64,000 nt of DNA from Rhipicephalus microplus (GCF_043290135.1 NC_134707.1:84276447-84340446), one strand, 5' to 3'. Counted from the stretch's first letter, positions 9,687 through 19,962 are shown. Program-made: numbers and translations. The notes: generated from the letters alone by a model not told the origin.

Positions 9687-10240
9687 ATGCCCGTCAACCG
9701 TGCCCCGAACGTTAATGATGCTATTTCGCAGGCTCATGGGAAGATCCTGAGAAGTTCGACCCTCCACCGCCGCGTCCTGCTGGTGGAGTGCCTCAAAAAG
9801 TGGTCCAGGTGTGACGACTCATCGACCGACCATTCATCGCTGGACCGGCCATTCATCCAGCGATGAATGGTGAACCGCCGATGGCGCAAATTCAGCGCCG
9901 GCTCCTGGTGTTGGACTCGAGGTAAGTGACGCTGAGACGTCCGAAAGACCTGATACCGCAAGCGCTTTGCCTTCTGTTTCAGATGACGAGGCGGAACCAC
10001 CATGCAAGCGTCCCAGACTGGACGACTTCCCCGGAAGAGTGGCAAAGTTGGGCGCACAATTCGGGGACCGTGGAACCCCTTCCGGGACCCGGTGGCTCTG
10101 CAGACGATTTCTCGGACGAAGCCGATGGCGACGCCCACGCACTTCGAGCGGCGCCTTTACCCGACTGGCTGGACATTTTCAGGGAGGTCCTTGAAGACCC
10201 TCTTCTCGATACGGATCTTTCTTTTCACCATGAAGTTTAG
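9687..10240 (+). pseudogene. Acidic nuclear-type protein of the 3.3-kb unit, copy B (diverged, frameshifted)
   Basis: This diverged copy keeps features lost elsewhere. From ATG 9687 the frame reads MPVNRAPNVNDAISQAHGK and an LLVECLKKW segment, then hits an indel in the acidic block (stop near 9,864). A shifted frame then gives the SDAETSE linker, the SDDEAEPPCKRPRLDDFP basic cluster, and, after a further one-base shift, EEWQSW, PLPGPGGSADD and a C-terminus DWLDIFREVLEDPL ending HHEV at 10,240. Array copies stop about 36 codons earlier at a TAG. Splice-like GTAAGT (9,922) and TTTCAG (ending 9,982) bracket 61 bases. Removing them would place the downstream block in one continuous frame to HHEV. 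Function unknown; the basic cluster suggests a nuclear protein. Confidence 0.55.
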
Positions 10241-10620
10241 TGTTCTTTTGTGGTAGGTAATTGCATGTTGTGTTTTTTTATCTGTGCTTGCGAATAAAAT
10301 GTGCGTTTTATGATGCGCAAATTATTTGCAATAAAAGATTAGATCTAGTGTTCACCGTCATTAAATCAATACAGACGAAATAATTAGAACATTACAGTTA
10401 AAGAACACTTCTCTGAACACATACAAACGAATAGCTAGACAGTAATAAAAAGAAAACGTCATTTATGACATCACCTCTACACATAACACACAAAAAAAGG
10501 GTCAGGACCTGAGCTACCTGGCTCAAGTCTTGATCCAAGAAAAGAAAAAAAAACAGATTGAGATCGACGGGGTAGCCCTCCATCTTCGTTCATCGGGGGT
10601 AGGGGGTCTGCCCTATTCTG
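10241..10620 (+). other. 3' flank of copy B with AATAAA
   Basis: AATAAA at 10293-10298 lies about 52 bases after the stop and is a plausible cleavage signal. Unit-type spacer with an A-rich tract follows to about 10,620. No gene. Confidence 0.6.
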
Positions 10621-10870
10621 TGTAGGTGTGGTGTTGCTATTGTTCAGGTGCTGAATGCCCGAGATGCCAGTTTCTAGGGGCGTTCACCAGAGTGCGAACA
10701 CCCACAGAGACCAGAAGTTTTTTTTTCTTTTTGAGACCCCATATCGTGAGGTTTACACAGCCTTATCAGCACTGCATTCTGTCTTTTTTTTTCGTATATA
10801 TAGAAGAAATGGTGCAGGAAGATATTTGCCTCAGTCTCATTTTTTTTTAAAATTAGACAGATATGCAAGC
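10621..10870 (+). repeat. Fragment of the unit's RFTRHFKHCIL-type segment
   Basis: About 10,735-10,850 (GAGGTTTACACAGCC through AAGAAATGGTGCAGGAAGATATT) aligns with the segment encoding FTRHFKHCIL and KKWCGK in other units, but is interrupted by T runs. It is an old truncated copy. Confidence 0.45.
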
Positions 10871-11430
10871 CAAGTTCTTCTTTAAATCTGTGGCTGTTTA
10901 TTTTCGTACCTTGTGAATAATAAATGAATTGTCTAAATTTACTTCCTGATTTCTTCCTTATTGTTCTAATACTACGGTTGTCATGCACGGCAAGGCTCTT
11001 GTTTCCATCTTTCAGGCTTTGACAGCGTGTGTGCCTCTATGAATTTTGAATTCACGCAACAATTAAAACAGGGATGTTACTCCACCATGTAGCGCCTATA
11101 TTCAAAATCCTACTCCCCCCCCCCCCATTAACCACTCAGGTGGCTGTATTCATGCGGAGTAGAAAAAAAACTATGAGACTAGCCAAATAAAAAAATCACC
11201 TCGCTTTGGTTTTTTTTTTGTTTTTTGCTCAGGGTGGGCGGGGAGATATTGCCGCTGTGGCTCGGGCATGCCACGCGGCAACAGAAAGATTATTTTAACA
11301 TTTGTAAGGCCCGCTCCAACTTAGCCCACAACATTTTCTCGTTTCAGTAATTAGTTTTCTGTTCCGGAGCAGAACTTCCATCGTTTGAAATAGAACTTGT
11401 TGTTGGACTAGTTGGTTAGTTTGAGTGCCC
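10871..11430. other. Non-coding, nothing recognised
   Basis: AT-rich sequence with homopolymer runs (a C run at about 11,114-11,126 and a T run at about 11,209-11,220). I found no domain, RNA gene or terminal repeat. Confidence 0.5.
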
Positions 11431-11633
11431 TCTGCCCAAGTTCAGCCTTCTTAATAAAAATGATAGACCGTGTTGTCATTTAAAAAAAAGCAAGTATGAA
11501 TAACTCACGTGTTCACCAAGAATTCAAACTTGCTCTTACAATGTGTTACTAGTCCATTCATCAAAAAGTAAAGCGTCGACTTGAAGAGAGCCACGCCATA
11601 TTATATTCAATCAAGAAGGCTGAACTTGGCAGA
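11431..11633. mobile_element. Foldback/MITE-like element with 23-bp inverted ends
   Basis: CAAGTTCAGCCTTCTT inside 11431-11453 is repeated in inverted orientation as AAGAAGGCTGAACTTG inside 11611-11633. The arms are about 23 bp with one or two mismatches around an AT-rich interior of about 157 bp. No clear target-site duplication. A SINE begins immediately after the right arm. Confidence 0.55.
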
Positions 11634-11635
11634 TG

Positions 11636-11840
11636 GCTTGGGTATGTGGGGTTTAACGTCCGAAAACCACAATATGATTATGAGAGACGCCGTAGTGGAG
11701 TGCCACGGAAATTTCGACCACCCGGGATTGCACCCACATCTGAGCACATGGCCGTGCAGATGCCTCCATAGAAAATGCGGCAGGGATCCGATCCTGCGGG
11801 TCAGCAGCCGTGTACCTTAGCCACTACACCACCGCCGCGA
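11636..11840 (-). mobile_element. tRNA-derived SINE (Ruka-like)
   Basis: Read on the minus strand, the head (about 11,840-11,770) shows TGGTGTAGTGGCTAAG, an A-box-like motif, and GGATCGGATCCC in the position of a B box. The body contains the reverse complement of GGGGTTTAACGTCC and TATGATTATGAGAGACGCC, characteristic of the tick tRNA-derived SINE family described as Ruka. It is a pol III-type retroposon mobilised by LINE enzymes. The family name is from memory of its consensus and should be confirmed. Confidence 0.7.
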
Positions 11841-12828
11841 AGCCACGATATAATCAAAGAGGTTGCGTTACAGAGCCATTTCAACACGTTTTCACTGGAA
11901 GGCATCAGCGGTGTTTTCGTCCGCTGCAGCCATCCTGTGCTGCACGGACTCGGCACTACCTCCTGAGCAGATGCAGGGAATTCATGAACTAGCCTTGCTT
12001 GACAGCTTCACTTTTTCGAAACAAATACTGTTGTGCTGCTAACGCCATGTTCAACTCGTGTAAGAAATGCCAAAGTGCAGCGCCTTCCTGGACCGGTTCT
12101 CGTAGTGCAGGCTAAACGAATGGGCCTTCAGCTGCTAAGGGAAGCATGCAAAGGTGTGACGCATACACAAAGCAGCATTTCTTCAGCGTCGCCATAAAGT
12201 TTCTGCTACCAGCACACTGTCTAATCAAGGAGTCGAGATGTTCTTGAAGTTCACAGAATGATCAAGTTCTCAGCGAATCGTTGTATTCAGCGCTCGCAGA
12301 AATTTCTGGGTGGCACGACGGACAGTTTGGACAGCAGGCTTGCCGAAAATAATTTGTACTTCTGCTCAGTTGTGTCGATCAGGAACATGGCAATGCATGG
12401 CAAGGTGGCTGTTAAGAAAGGTCATAGGCAAGCAGGCCAATCGGAGTTTTTGGCTATATTATTGCGATAACTGCAGAAAAATAATTTTTAAATGCACCAG
12501 CAGTGCATGCGGAGATGAAAAGAAGTTCAAGCATTTTTAATGGGTGGCGGCCGCTGTGAAGTGTGTGACTCGATACCTGCCTTTGACAACGGTGACACTC
12601 GGGGTTATGGTGCGGGGCCATTCCGAGCCAATTGACCGGCTCTTAGCCCTTGACCGCCTTCAATGTTATCAACAAATGTATTACACACCTAATTTTATAT
12701 ACCCCGGAGCAAGCTTATTTTGCACCCAGGCATCTGGCGAGCCAAGCGAATACTCTTGCGCCCAGCCCAGATGCGGCAATTTCTGCGTTACCAGCGCTTT
12801 AATGCTGTCGTGTCAAAACAATTTTCCA
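11841..12828. other. Non-coding, nothing firmly recognised
   Basis: Short frames (for example 12,258-12,470 and 12,544-12,891) show no recognisable domain, and neither splice logic nor repeat comparison supports them. No RNA gene seen. Confidence 0.45.
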
Positions 12829-12999
12829 GTCATAAGCCTCCCAACCACGGCCAGGGGGCGCTGCGCCGCGCGCGTTTCGCCGTGTTTCTAGCAAAAACCT
12901 GTCGCTCTCTCGCCTTCTGCTTGCGATGTCTCAACACGTTCAAACGCTTTACACGTGCTGTTGTGTGGTTGCGCTGCACGTGCAGCGTCACCTGTGACC
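12829..12999 (+). repeat. Old dispersed repeat, paired with 15,949-16,195
   Basis: The stretch from ATAAGCCTCCCAACC through GGGGGCGCTGC, TCTAGCAAAAACC, TCGCCTTCTGCT and GCACGTGCAGCGTCACCTG has the same order of motifs at 15,949-16,195. The second copy has a hairpin insertion. Interval reading frames are not conserved. Confidence 0.6.
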
Positions 13000-13216
13000 T
13001 GCTCCGAAGGTTTAAAAAGATTGTAAAAACATTTTCACGGTGTGAATCTTATCAGAACCGAGAATGAATCATTGGCAACCTTTGCGGGACCCAGCGAGTC
13101 AAACACGAGGTCCTTAACAAATGCATGTAAATTTGTGCATATAGATGGTGAACAGCCACATTTCTATGGCATTCAAAGTGAGAAGCACGGACTGTTGGCC
13201 GAGTTGGTCATTCCTC

Positions 13217-13329
13217 TTAACTGAGTTGCGGGAAAAATTTGAAATACAAGAAGACCACACCCAGACACAGCGCACAGGTGCGCTGTGTCCTTCTTTGGTA
13301 TTCAATTTTTTTTCACGCAACTCAGTTAA
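13217..13329. mobile_element. 113-bp near-perfect palindromic foldback element
   Basis: TTAACTGAGTTGCG at 13217-13230 is mirrored by CGCAACTCAGTTAA at 13316-13329. A second inner palindrome (ACACAGCGCAC / GTGCGCTGTGT) is centred near 13,279. The whole insert can fold into one long hairpin with small interruptions. TTAA at both ends could be a target duplication or part of the arm. Confidence 0.7.
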
Positions 13330-14130
13330 GGCAAATGAAGGTGGCAGCGCGAATTGTATACGTATGTTACCTGTAAACGCACATTTGCTGCGACATTCGT
13401 GTCTTCTCGGAACTTTCGGCAAACCACCACCATTATTTCGCGTGCGTATGTATTTAGAGTTCTGATTTCAGTTGCTTTAATGCCAAGTTGGTCACGTGGC
13501 TTTAAGTTAATTAGGAGGTTAGTGTGAAGAGAGTAAAATGACGTCTGCTCTGTAGAGTATCTGGCATCATTTGAATGCGGATTGTTAAGTTTCATAAGAA
13601 ATTCACTTTTGCTGAGGTTTTCATCAGATATTAATAATGTCGTAGCGTAAGTTCAATGACGCCTTTGATTTTTCGGCAGATCCTTCAAAAGTATTATACG
13701 ATTATGCGCAGAAAAAAGTATTTTATGTCCACTTCGACCATGCGTGGTTCTTGAAGCGCACGTTTCCTTTCGGATAAGATGCACGCCTTATCCCACAGCG
13801 TGTTCACTGATTCGAATGTCGATTTGGTTTTTTGGACAGCTCACTTGGTGGTCGTCATATTGTCACGACGTCAAAACAGAGGTCTTGCCGCAGTGTTTGA
13901 GACAGCGGAAGCAGGCCGGTTCTTTTATAGAACGCTCAAGAGGGTTCTTTTTCTTCCATTTTATTTTACTTCATGGCACATGCACAACTGCCATTGTATT
14001 TCTTTTTGACAAGCACGTGATAATATATTACAATACGCACTTTAGGATCGAGCATGTTTATAATGTCGCGTATTTTTACCTCCAATAAGTGCGTGCAATT
14101 TCGCAAAACCATAGAAGTTTTTTTCTGCCT
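13330..14130. other. Non-coding, nothing recognised
   Basis: Short open frames at 13,326-13,595 and 13,744-14,088 lack motifs and codon regularity. No RNA gene, terminal repeat or promoter block found. Confidence 0.45.
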
Positions 14131-14610
14131 TCTTCAAGATACGGATCTTTCTTTTCACTATGAGGTTTAGTGTTATTTTGACGTATGTATATGCATGTCG
14201 TGTTTCTTGACCCATTTTTGCGAATAAAACGTGTATTTCTTGTGGCGCAAAATATTTGCTTAAGCGATTAAGCTTATTCTAAACCATCAATAAATCAACA
14301 CAGATGAAATAATTAGGTAGAACACTACAGATAAACAAGACTTGTGTGAAAACAGGCATACGAACTGCTTGATAGAGTCATAAAAAACGTCCTTTACAAC
14401 ATCAGCTGTACATTTAACACAGAAAGAGGTGTCAGGACCCCTCCCCTCTAAAAAAAAGAAAAAAAAACACAGATTCAGAACGATGGGGGAAGCCCTCTAT
14501 CTTCGTGCATCTGGACAGAACGGAGAGATCTGGGGGGTGTCGTATTTTTGTCTGCCCTATTTACTATCTCGGAGGGGTCTCATTGTTTAAGTGCTGGCAA
14601 TAGAGCGTTT
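14131..14610 (+). repeat. 3' fragment of the 3.3-kb unit
   Basis: It begins with AAGATACGGATCTTTCTTTTC, matching the end of copy B (10,203-10,228), and follows the unit through GTTTAGTGTTATTTTG, AATAAA (at about 14,223), the A-rich tract and the end of the spacer. This is a truncated 3'-UTR fragment with no ORF upstream. Confidence 0.7.
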
Positions 14611-14699
14611 TAGCCTTACCTATTGAGGAATTTCAACGCTGTAGTGAATTTTCCAACGTAGATAGATGTGCTCTTTCTTAAGTTTTGTGACATTGTTCG

Positions 14700-14960
14700 T
14701 GAATGCCTATCAGAGGGTGAGCCTCAAGCATATATAAATAAAGCTAAAAGACCCATGGTTCCATAAAGATATAATTCATCTCACTCGTTGCATAATGCGC
14801 TTACGCAAGAATCGTCAATAAGAGTGTGATGGTAATGCTTTTTCATTTGTGTTCAAAAGTAAATTAGAAGCTAGAATGAAAGGGGCTATGAAGTACTACA
14901 TTAGTAATGCCTTGGTTACATTTAGGAGAAAGGAATTTTTTCTAGGTTCTATAGGTCGAT
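14700..14960 (+). pseudogene. Possible LINE fragment (EN-RT linker region)
   Basis: One frame reads KDIIHLTRCIMRLRKNRQ, and after a shift SKLEARMKGAMKYYISN and TFRRKEFFLGS. The pattern of a PWF-K-I stretch, RLRKN and SKL--RMK-AK-YY is usual between the endonuclease and reverse transcriptase of CR1/L2-type LINEs. Too short and broken for a firm call. Confidence 0.35.
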
Positions 14961-15599
14961 TTGAACTGCATCATCTGGGCTCTCGTAATTCATTAAGCGA
15001 GGAGCCCGAAGCTCCCTTCCCTTAGTTCTACAGCATTGTTGTCTCGAGTGTTTTTAATGTACACATTGGGGGGATGTAACCCGCGGCTGGCAGTCTTCTG
15101 CACATGGTCAGCACCGCTGGCCAGGAATGCGGTCATGAGGCCAGGCGATGTACATGACTGGGACCTGTGCGTCTGCCTGCAGCCCAGCACCCTCGTGATT
15201 GCTGGTCGCAACCAGAAGACGTGTCGGCGCAAGTGATGGTTCATCGTGCCGACGGCAACGTTGCTGTTGCTGGACTAGCACTGAGGTGAAGTCGTCGAGC
15301 CGGACAGTGCAGCAGTGTCGACCAGTGGCGGTGCCGTGGTGCACAGACATTACGCAGGGACATGTGTTGTCATTTTTGTTACAGCTTGTGTAGCCGATTT
15401 CTTTTCTGTTTTTTTTTTCGGGATATGGTTCGAGTTAAGTTTGAAAGGATGCGGGGTTGCTATCGCCCCTGTAAAGTTGTTTGCAAACGAGAAATGTCAG
15501 TGAATGGCACCACGTGTCATTGAAAACTCGGCAATCGAGAAATGTCAGTGAATTTTGATAACAGATCAGATTGTTATAGCTTGTGTGGCTCAGTCTTTG
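14961..15599. other. Non-coding, nothing recognised
   Basis: Several short overlapping frames exist on both strands (15,036-15,236, 14,993-15,244) without recognisable motifs. No terminal repeats found. Confidence 0.4.
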
Positions 15600-15945
15600 T
15601 AAAATGATCATTCGTAGGTTGTATTTTCGTATCGTGTCTGAAGGATCAAAATCGAGTTGAAAACAGATACGAAGACAGGTACAGCAAACTAACCAAGCAA
15701 GGTAAACGTCACGACAAACGTTTCGTACGTTTCGCGCACAACCATTTCGGTAAACTCGCAATCTTTTGGGGCCAAGAAAGTAGGTAACCTTCAATTACGA
15801 AAAGCCGATATTGTTTGTGGCTGTACTCATCTACTACGACGGCTCCTTACTAAATCATTATGTGATGCCCTAATAGTGTCCTGTGATGACGCTTCCTGGT
15901 GGCAGTGAAGATTGGACGGCTACGTTCTGAGCCAGTTTGCGAGTT
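15600..15945 (+). repeat. Old dispersed repeat, paired with 27,790-28,140 plus 34,760-34,800
   Basis: Shared order of motifs: CTAACCAAGCA / CTAACGAAGCA, GTCACGACA, GTTTCGCGC / GTTTCGCGAGCG, ACGACGGC-TCCTTACT-AATCA, ACGCTTC and then GAGCCAGTTTG. In the second copy the last motif lies beyond the insertion at 28,141-34,759, which independently fixes the edges of that insertion. Confidence 0.55.
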
Positions 15946-15948
15946 GGG

Positions 15949-16195
15949 TATAAGCCTCCTAAACTCGGCCTGGGGGCGCTGCACCACGCGGGCTTCGCTG
16001 CCTGTCTAGCAAAAACCGGTCGCTCAGTACCCCGCTTTCGCCTTCTGCTGGTGCTGTGTCAGCAGGTTCACGGCTGGGCTAGACTGCACCTGTGAAGCGC
16101 GCGCAGATGCAGTCTAGCCCGGCCGTGGCATGTTCACGCATTCCGCACGTGCTGTTGTCTGGCGACCCTGCACGTGCAGCGTCACCTGCGACTAG
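15949..16195 (+). repeat. Old dispersed repeat, second copy, with hairpin insertion
   Basis: Colinear with 12,829-12,999 (TATAAGCCTCCTAA, GGGGGCGCTGC, TCTAGCAAAAACC, CGCCTTCTGCT, GCACGTGCAGCGTCACCTG), but interrupted by a stem-loop at 16,069-16,127. Confidence 0.6.
16069..16127. repeat. 20-bp-stem hairpin inserted in an older repeat
   Basis: CACGGCTGGGCTAGACTGCA (16069-16088) pairs with its near-perfect inverted copy at 16108-16127 (one mismatch) around a 19-base loop. The homologous repeat near 12,940 lacks it. GTTCA occurs on both sides of the insertion point. Confidence 0.75.
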
Positions 16196-16230
16196 CGTCA
16201 GATTTACACCGCGTTTTAAACTCTGCCTTA

Positions 16231-16956
16231 TTAGGGGCGAAGCTCTTTATACCGGCACCCGTTCGTCCCTCGTGGCCATAGTAGTAGTGTGTAACATGTA
16301 TCACATTTTGACCTCCAAGGTGGTGCCGGTGAGAGATTTCTTCTGTGCGTTGTTGGCCAATAAAAGATAGTGCTCAATGTACATGCCTATGGCCGCTAAG
16401 GGAGAAAGAGAGACAGGGGCATTCGGCTTTTAGATAACGCGCACGCTGCGAATTTTTATTGTTCAACAACGCACAGAAGACAAGAAAAGGTTGCTACGTT
16501 ATACTCGCTGGGCATAACCTCCTAGGTTTTAGAAAGGTTTAGAGAGCGTTGGGTCGCAGTGCCATAAATACAGTGAACTAGTATATACCATGAACTCGAG
16601 GTGGTTAAAGGTGGGAAGTAGACATGAACGCAAGGCGCAAGAAAGTGTGCGTGTGCCTCATCTCATTCAGTCCTTGGAATGTCCGCTGAATGACCGTGCT
16701 TCTATATGAGGAATATATGATGAAAAGATGCAAGATTACAGTACTTGGAGTGTTGAATAGGTGGACGAACGGACGCACAGACAGATGCTTGGACGGACGC
16801 AAGGATGGCTGCACGGACGGATGGACGGACGCAGGAGCGGACGCACAGATGAACGTGCGGACGCACGAACAGACGCACCCATCGATGGACGGAAACAAGA
16901 ACGAATGAGCGGACGGATGCTTCGCCCCACTATCCATCATTCACTCCTTGAATATG
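16231..16956. mobile_element. Insertion of GGGGCGAAGC-terminus tick repeat
   Basis: CTGCCTT occurs at 16223-16229 and again at 16957-16963, bracketing about 726 bp that interrupts unit copy C in its FTRHFKHC-type segment. Inside, GGGGCGAAGC (16234-16243) and GCTTCGCCCC (16919-16928) form inverted near-terminal repeats, also seen around the nested insertion at 28,141-34,759. It carries the minisatellite at 16,755-16,915. No transposase; a non-autonomous repeat. Confidence 0.6.
16755..16915. repeat. GGACGGACGC-type minisatellite
   Basis: Irregular tandem repeats of about 8-12 bases based on GGACGGACGCA. They create spurious long frames on both strands (GRTDRC..., SVRPFV...) that should not be read as proteins. 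Confidence 0.85.
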
Positions 16957-17762
16957 CTGCCTTTTTTTTATTTCATGCATATGCAAGAAATGGTGTGGTC
17001 AGATATTTTCCTCAGGCTTTCGTTTTTTTTTCCCTAAGCCAAACGCAAATACGTGAGAAGAAGGCGCCAGCCTACGCGGCACACGCAGCACAGTCGCAGC
17101 GAAAGTGTGAAGAGCAACCTTTCAGAACTTTTGTCATACACTCTTTCGGTAATTGCTACAAGCACACTAGCAGGGTACCAACTATAGCGCAATAAATCAT
17201 CACAATTTTTGTGTGGTAGGGAGTCATCCACTGTACGGCATTCTTCGGAGAAGCATGGTACCCACTATACTTGCAACGAATCTTGTCTAATTTATGTGCT
17301 GTGGCTGACAACGAGGAAAAACTATGCCTGAAGAGGTCATAGTGAGGTGAATAATTCGATGACCCACTGGTCATGCAATGCGCATTGTGTGATTCAGATA
17401 TTAGCTGCTTTTGTGCTCTAAGACACTTGATTAGTTGTACTAACGCGATTCCTTTCCCGACATGAAGCTCAATGCTCTTGTGTCCTTGGTGTTTCTCATT
17501 TACCTATAAAACAGAATATCGGCAGAATTCTTAATTTAAAAAAAGGCAATGAAACGTCAACCCTCTTCTTATATACCGGTCATTGGGAGAAAAAAGTGGT
17601 TTCCCGGACGAATGGGCAGCTGAAGTCAAAAGCGTCCATTGTCATCGTGAGCATTAGCAGCGGCGCCGTGGGGGGCTGGGCAAGGCCTACAGTGTATTAG
17701 CAACGCCCGTTTGCTTCAGCTATTCTTCTCAGTCTGCTGTTTGTTTACTATATCCTTCAGAA
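16957..17762 (+). other. 5' half of unit copy C
   Basis: Resumes unit homology after the insertion (AAGAAATGGTGTGGTCAGATATT). It is then colinear with 6,370-7,170 of copy B, including the AAGCATGGTACCC stretch near 17,250. Non-coding apart from decayed fragments. Confidence 0.5.
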
Positions 17763-18975
17763 ATGAGGGGTAGTTGACGGCAGTTTACGATAGACTTTAG
17801 GAAAAAAGTTCTCGAGTATGCCGAAGCGCATGGTAGCTGCCAGGTTACGGTGCGGGAATTCGGTGTATCGGAGAAAAGTGTCTGATACTGGAGGAACGAA
17901 AACCAGCGCATCAAATCTTACAACAACAACAAAAAAGCGTCGTTTCCTGGACAGACTGCAGTGCACCCCGAACTGGAAATGCTACTCACCGAATTCGTCC
18001 GGGAGCTGCGTGCAAGGTTGCCACCCGTAACAGCGGAGTGCATCCTCGTGAAAGCTCTGAAGATGGCGCGCGGCTCCACGTTCACCAGACTGCAATTCAA
18101 GGGCTCGCCATAGTGTGTGTGTGTGTGTGCCAATTTACGAAGTGGCAGGACTTTGCGCGGAGGGGTGTACTTGCGTGTGCCGAAAACTGCCCGAAGATTT
18201 CGATAACAAGTTGGTCGAGTATCAGCGCTTCGTCATCGGGCATCGTCGACAGCGTTGCTACATGGGCAACGCTGACGGAACTCCGATCTGGTTCGATATC
18301 CATTCGACCACTGAGACATTCTATCAAGTGAAACTCTGGACAACGGGAATTCACAATTTACATTGATGCTCACGTGCACAGCCGATTAAAGAAAGCTGCC
18401 CCCTTATATCATTTTCAGAAGAAACGATTAACCAAAAGAAGTTTTCCCCCGAGATGTTATCGTGACAGCGAACAAAAAAGTATTCTTGAAATAGTTCCTC
18501 ATGCTTGAGTGGATCCCGCTTGTGTCGAGTCGGTCGCCCAGTGTGCTCTTTCAGCAACCGAGCATATTGGTGCTCAACTTATTTAGAGGCTACCTCACGA
18601 CCGATTTAAACGGACCTCTTTCCGATGGCCAGAAGGGCCATTCATGATCTCTAGGGGACTAACATCAATCCTCCAGCCTCTTGGACGTAGTGCTCAATAA
18701 CGCCTTCACAGATCGCGTGCGCGAGCTCTATACTGAGTGGATGCTGGGCGCATATGACGTCCACTTCTCGCGACTGTTTTCGGCTTGGTGTCGGCAGCTA
18801 GGAAATCTCTCCCGGAAGATATGCTGCGCAATTCCTTACGCAAATGCTGCATCAGCAACGGATTGGACGGAACAGAGGATGATCCACTCTGGGACGTAAC
18901 TATACTGAGGAAGAGACGTCGTCGGACTGAGGTTCGAACTAGTCTGACTGATAGCACTTTGTGGCTTTCTAGCGT
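17763..18975 (+). pseudogene. pogo/Tigger-type transposase, decayed, copy C (best-preserved)
   Basis: From ATG 17763 the N-terminus reads RQFTIDFRKKVLEYAEAH then CQVTVREFGVSEKSV, a CENP-B/pogo helix-turn-helix. Next come HPELEMLLTEFVRELR, then after a shift KLPEDFDNKLVEYQRFVI and GNADGTPIWFDI (first catalytic Asp), LVLNLFRGYL (second catalytic position is Asn, codon 18576-18578), DVVLNNAFTDRVRELYTEWM and SNGLDGTEDDPLWDV. The order and spacing match Tigger-like transposases of about 450-500 residues. Stops lie at residue 5 (TGA replaced codon region near 17,775), near 17,893 and beyond, with a GT run at 18,113-18,128 near a frame break. It is non-functional. No TIR was located for this element. 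Confidence 0.8.
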
Positions 18976-19542
18976 TTAACTACATAATATTGGTGTGGAA
19001 ATAGAAACAAACGTCACCACAGTGCCGGTGGTTGTGTCGCTTATTTATCAAGACAAGGGTGCGCCCCGATACTGTGCAATATTAAAAAAATCATGGAATT
19101 TTTCTATACCAAACATTTAAGCTCTAATAGCAGATGCAGTTTCTTAGTGAATGCACAGGCACTCAAAAAAAAAAAGTGGCTGCCGACTCAGTTGAACAAC
19201 CGAGTGCAATCGCCCATTTATTTCGCCGATTTTAATTTTGTGAGGCAAGTGTATCGCTGTCGTGGCGTTTTCGAAGAGCTGATTCATGATAGAATCACTC
19301 GATTGTGTCCGGAACTGCGGTATCGAGCGGTAAAAAACTCGCTAGCTAGAAAATTAGCGGTTTTGGGGTTGAAAGGAAGCGCGCTACACTGACGACGCCA
19401 TTAAAAAGTCGCGTGGTGTCATTTCCTGCGTCACAGCGACTGAAGCGCCGGCCTCTCCAGTGGTTACCGTTGCCAGAACTCGTTTGGCCAACCAGCTGCT
19501 GTTCCGACATCGAGAGTGGGGCTTATTGGTGGGCGCTGCCGG

Positions 19543-19596
19543 TGACGTCACTGTTTGAGTGAAAGGTGAGAAGGGACACAAGCTCAGCCTTCAGTC
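19543..19596 (+). promoter_or_regulatory. CRE plus initiator promoter block, copy C
   Basis: TGACGTCA at 19543-19550 and TCAGTC at 19591-19596, with ATTGG upstream at about 19,525. The first initiator of the pair is TCAGCC here. Its ORF is destroyed 28 bases after the ATG by the Harbinger element, so the promoter now points into the transposon and its MADF gene on the same strand. Confidence 0.55.
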
Positions 19597-19669
19597 AGCT
19601 ACTGGCTTCAGCATTGAAAGCTCGTGCGCTGAGTTCGAAACAAAAAAAAAAGGAACGCTCCCCTGAGCA

Positions 19670-19731
19670 CACGGTTCGGTTGACGGGCATTGCATTCGGT
19701 TGACGGGCATTGTCATGCCCGTCAACCGTGC
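19670..19731. repeat. Templated inverted duplication around the copy C start codon
   Basis: CGGTTGACGGGCATTG occurs twice in tandem (about 19,677-19,692 and 19,696-19,711). It is followed at once by its inverse CATGCCCGTCAACCG, which is the normal start of the acidic ORF. The result is a 14-15-bp stem with a minimal loop directly over the ATG. No other copy has it. Confidence 0.75.
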
Positions 19732-19742
19732 CCCGAACGTTC
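19715..19742 (+). pseudogene. Start of acidic ORF, copy C, truncated by Harbinger
   Basis: MPVNRAPNV is encoded, then the Harbinger terminus begins. The rest of the ORF is not found after the right end of the transposon at 27,083, so a deletion or rearrangement accompanied or followed the insertion. Confidence 0.8.
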
Positions 19743-19962
19743 AGCCCCAACTCCACGCACGCGTTCGCGCGCGAGATTCCACGCGCTCACGCGCCTATGC
19801 GCTACCACATGACGGCCGGAGACGGCGCGCCAGGCGAAGCGCGCGCGTTCGGAAAGATCTGGCTATGCCAGATATTTTTACACGCGCCGGAAGTTGCTCC
19901 CTCGGCAGCAGCCAATAAACGCCGCTGCCGCGGGCTTCCGCTCCTCCTGTCTCTCAGCCGCA

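Noticed and set aside
16755..16915. Short regular repeats considered as a CRISPR array
   Set aside because: No constant spacer length, no cas genes, eukaryotic context; an ordinary minisatellite.
16690..17195. Long reading frames on both strands rich in RTD or SVRPS repeats
   Set aside because: Produced by the GGACGGACGC minisatellite, open in several frames at once, with no domain.
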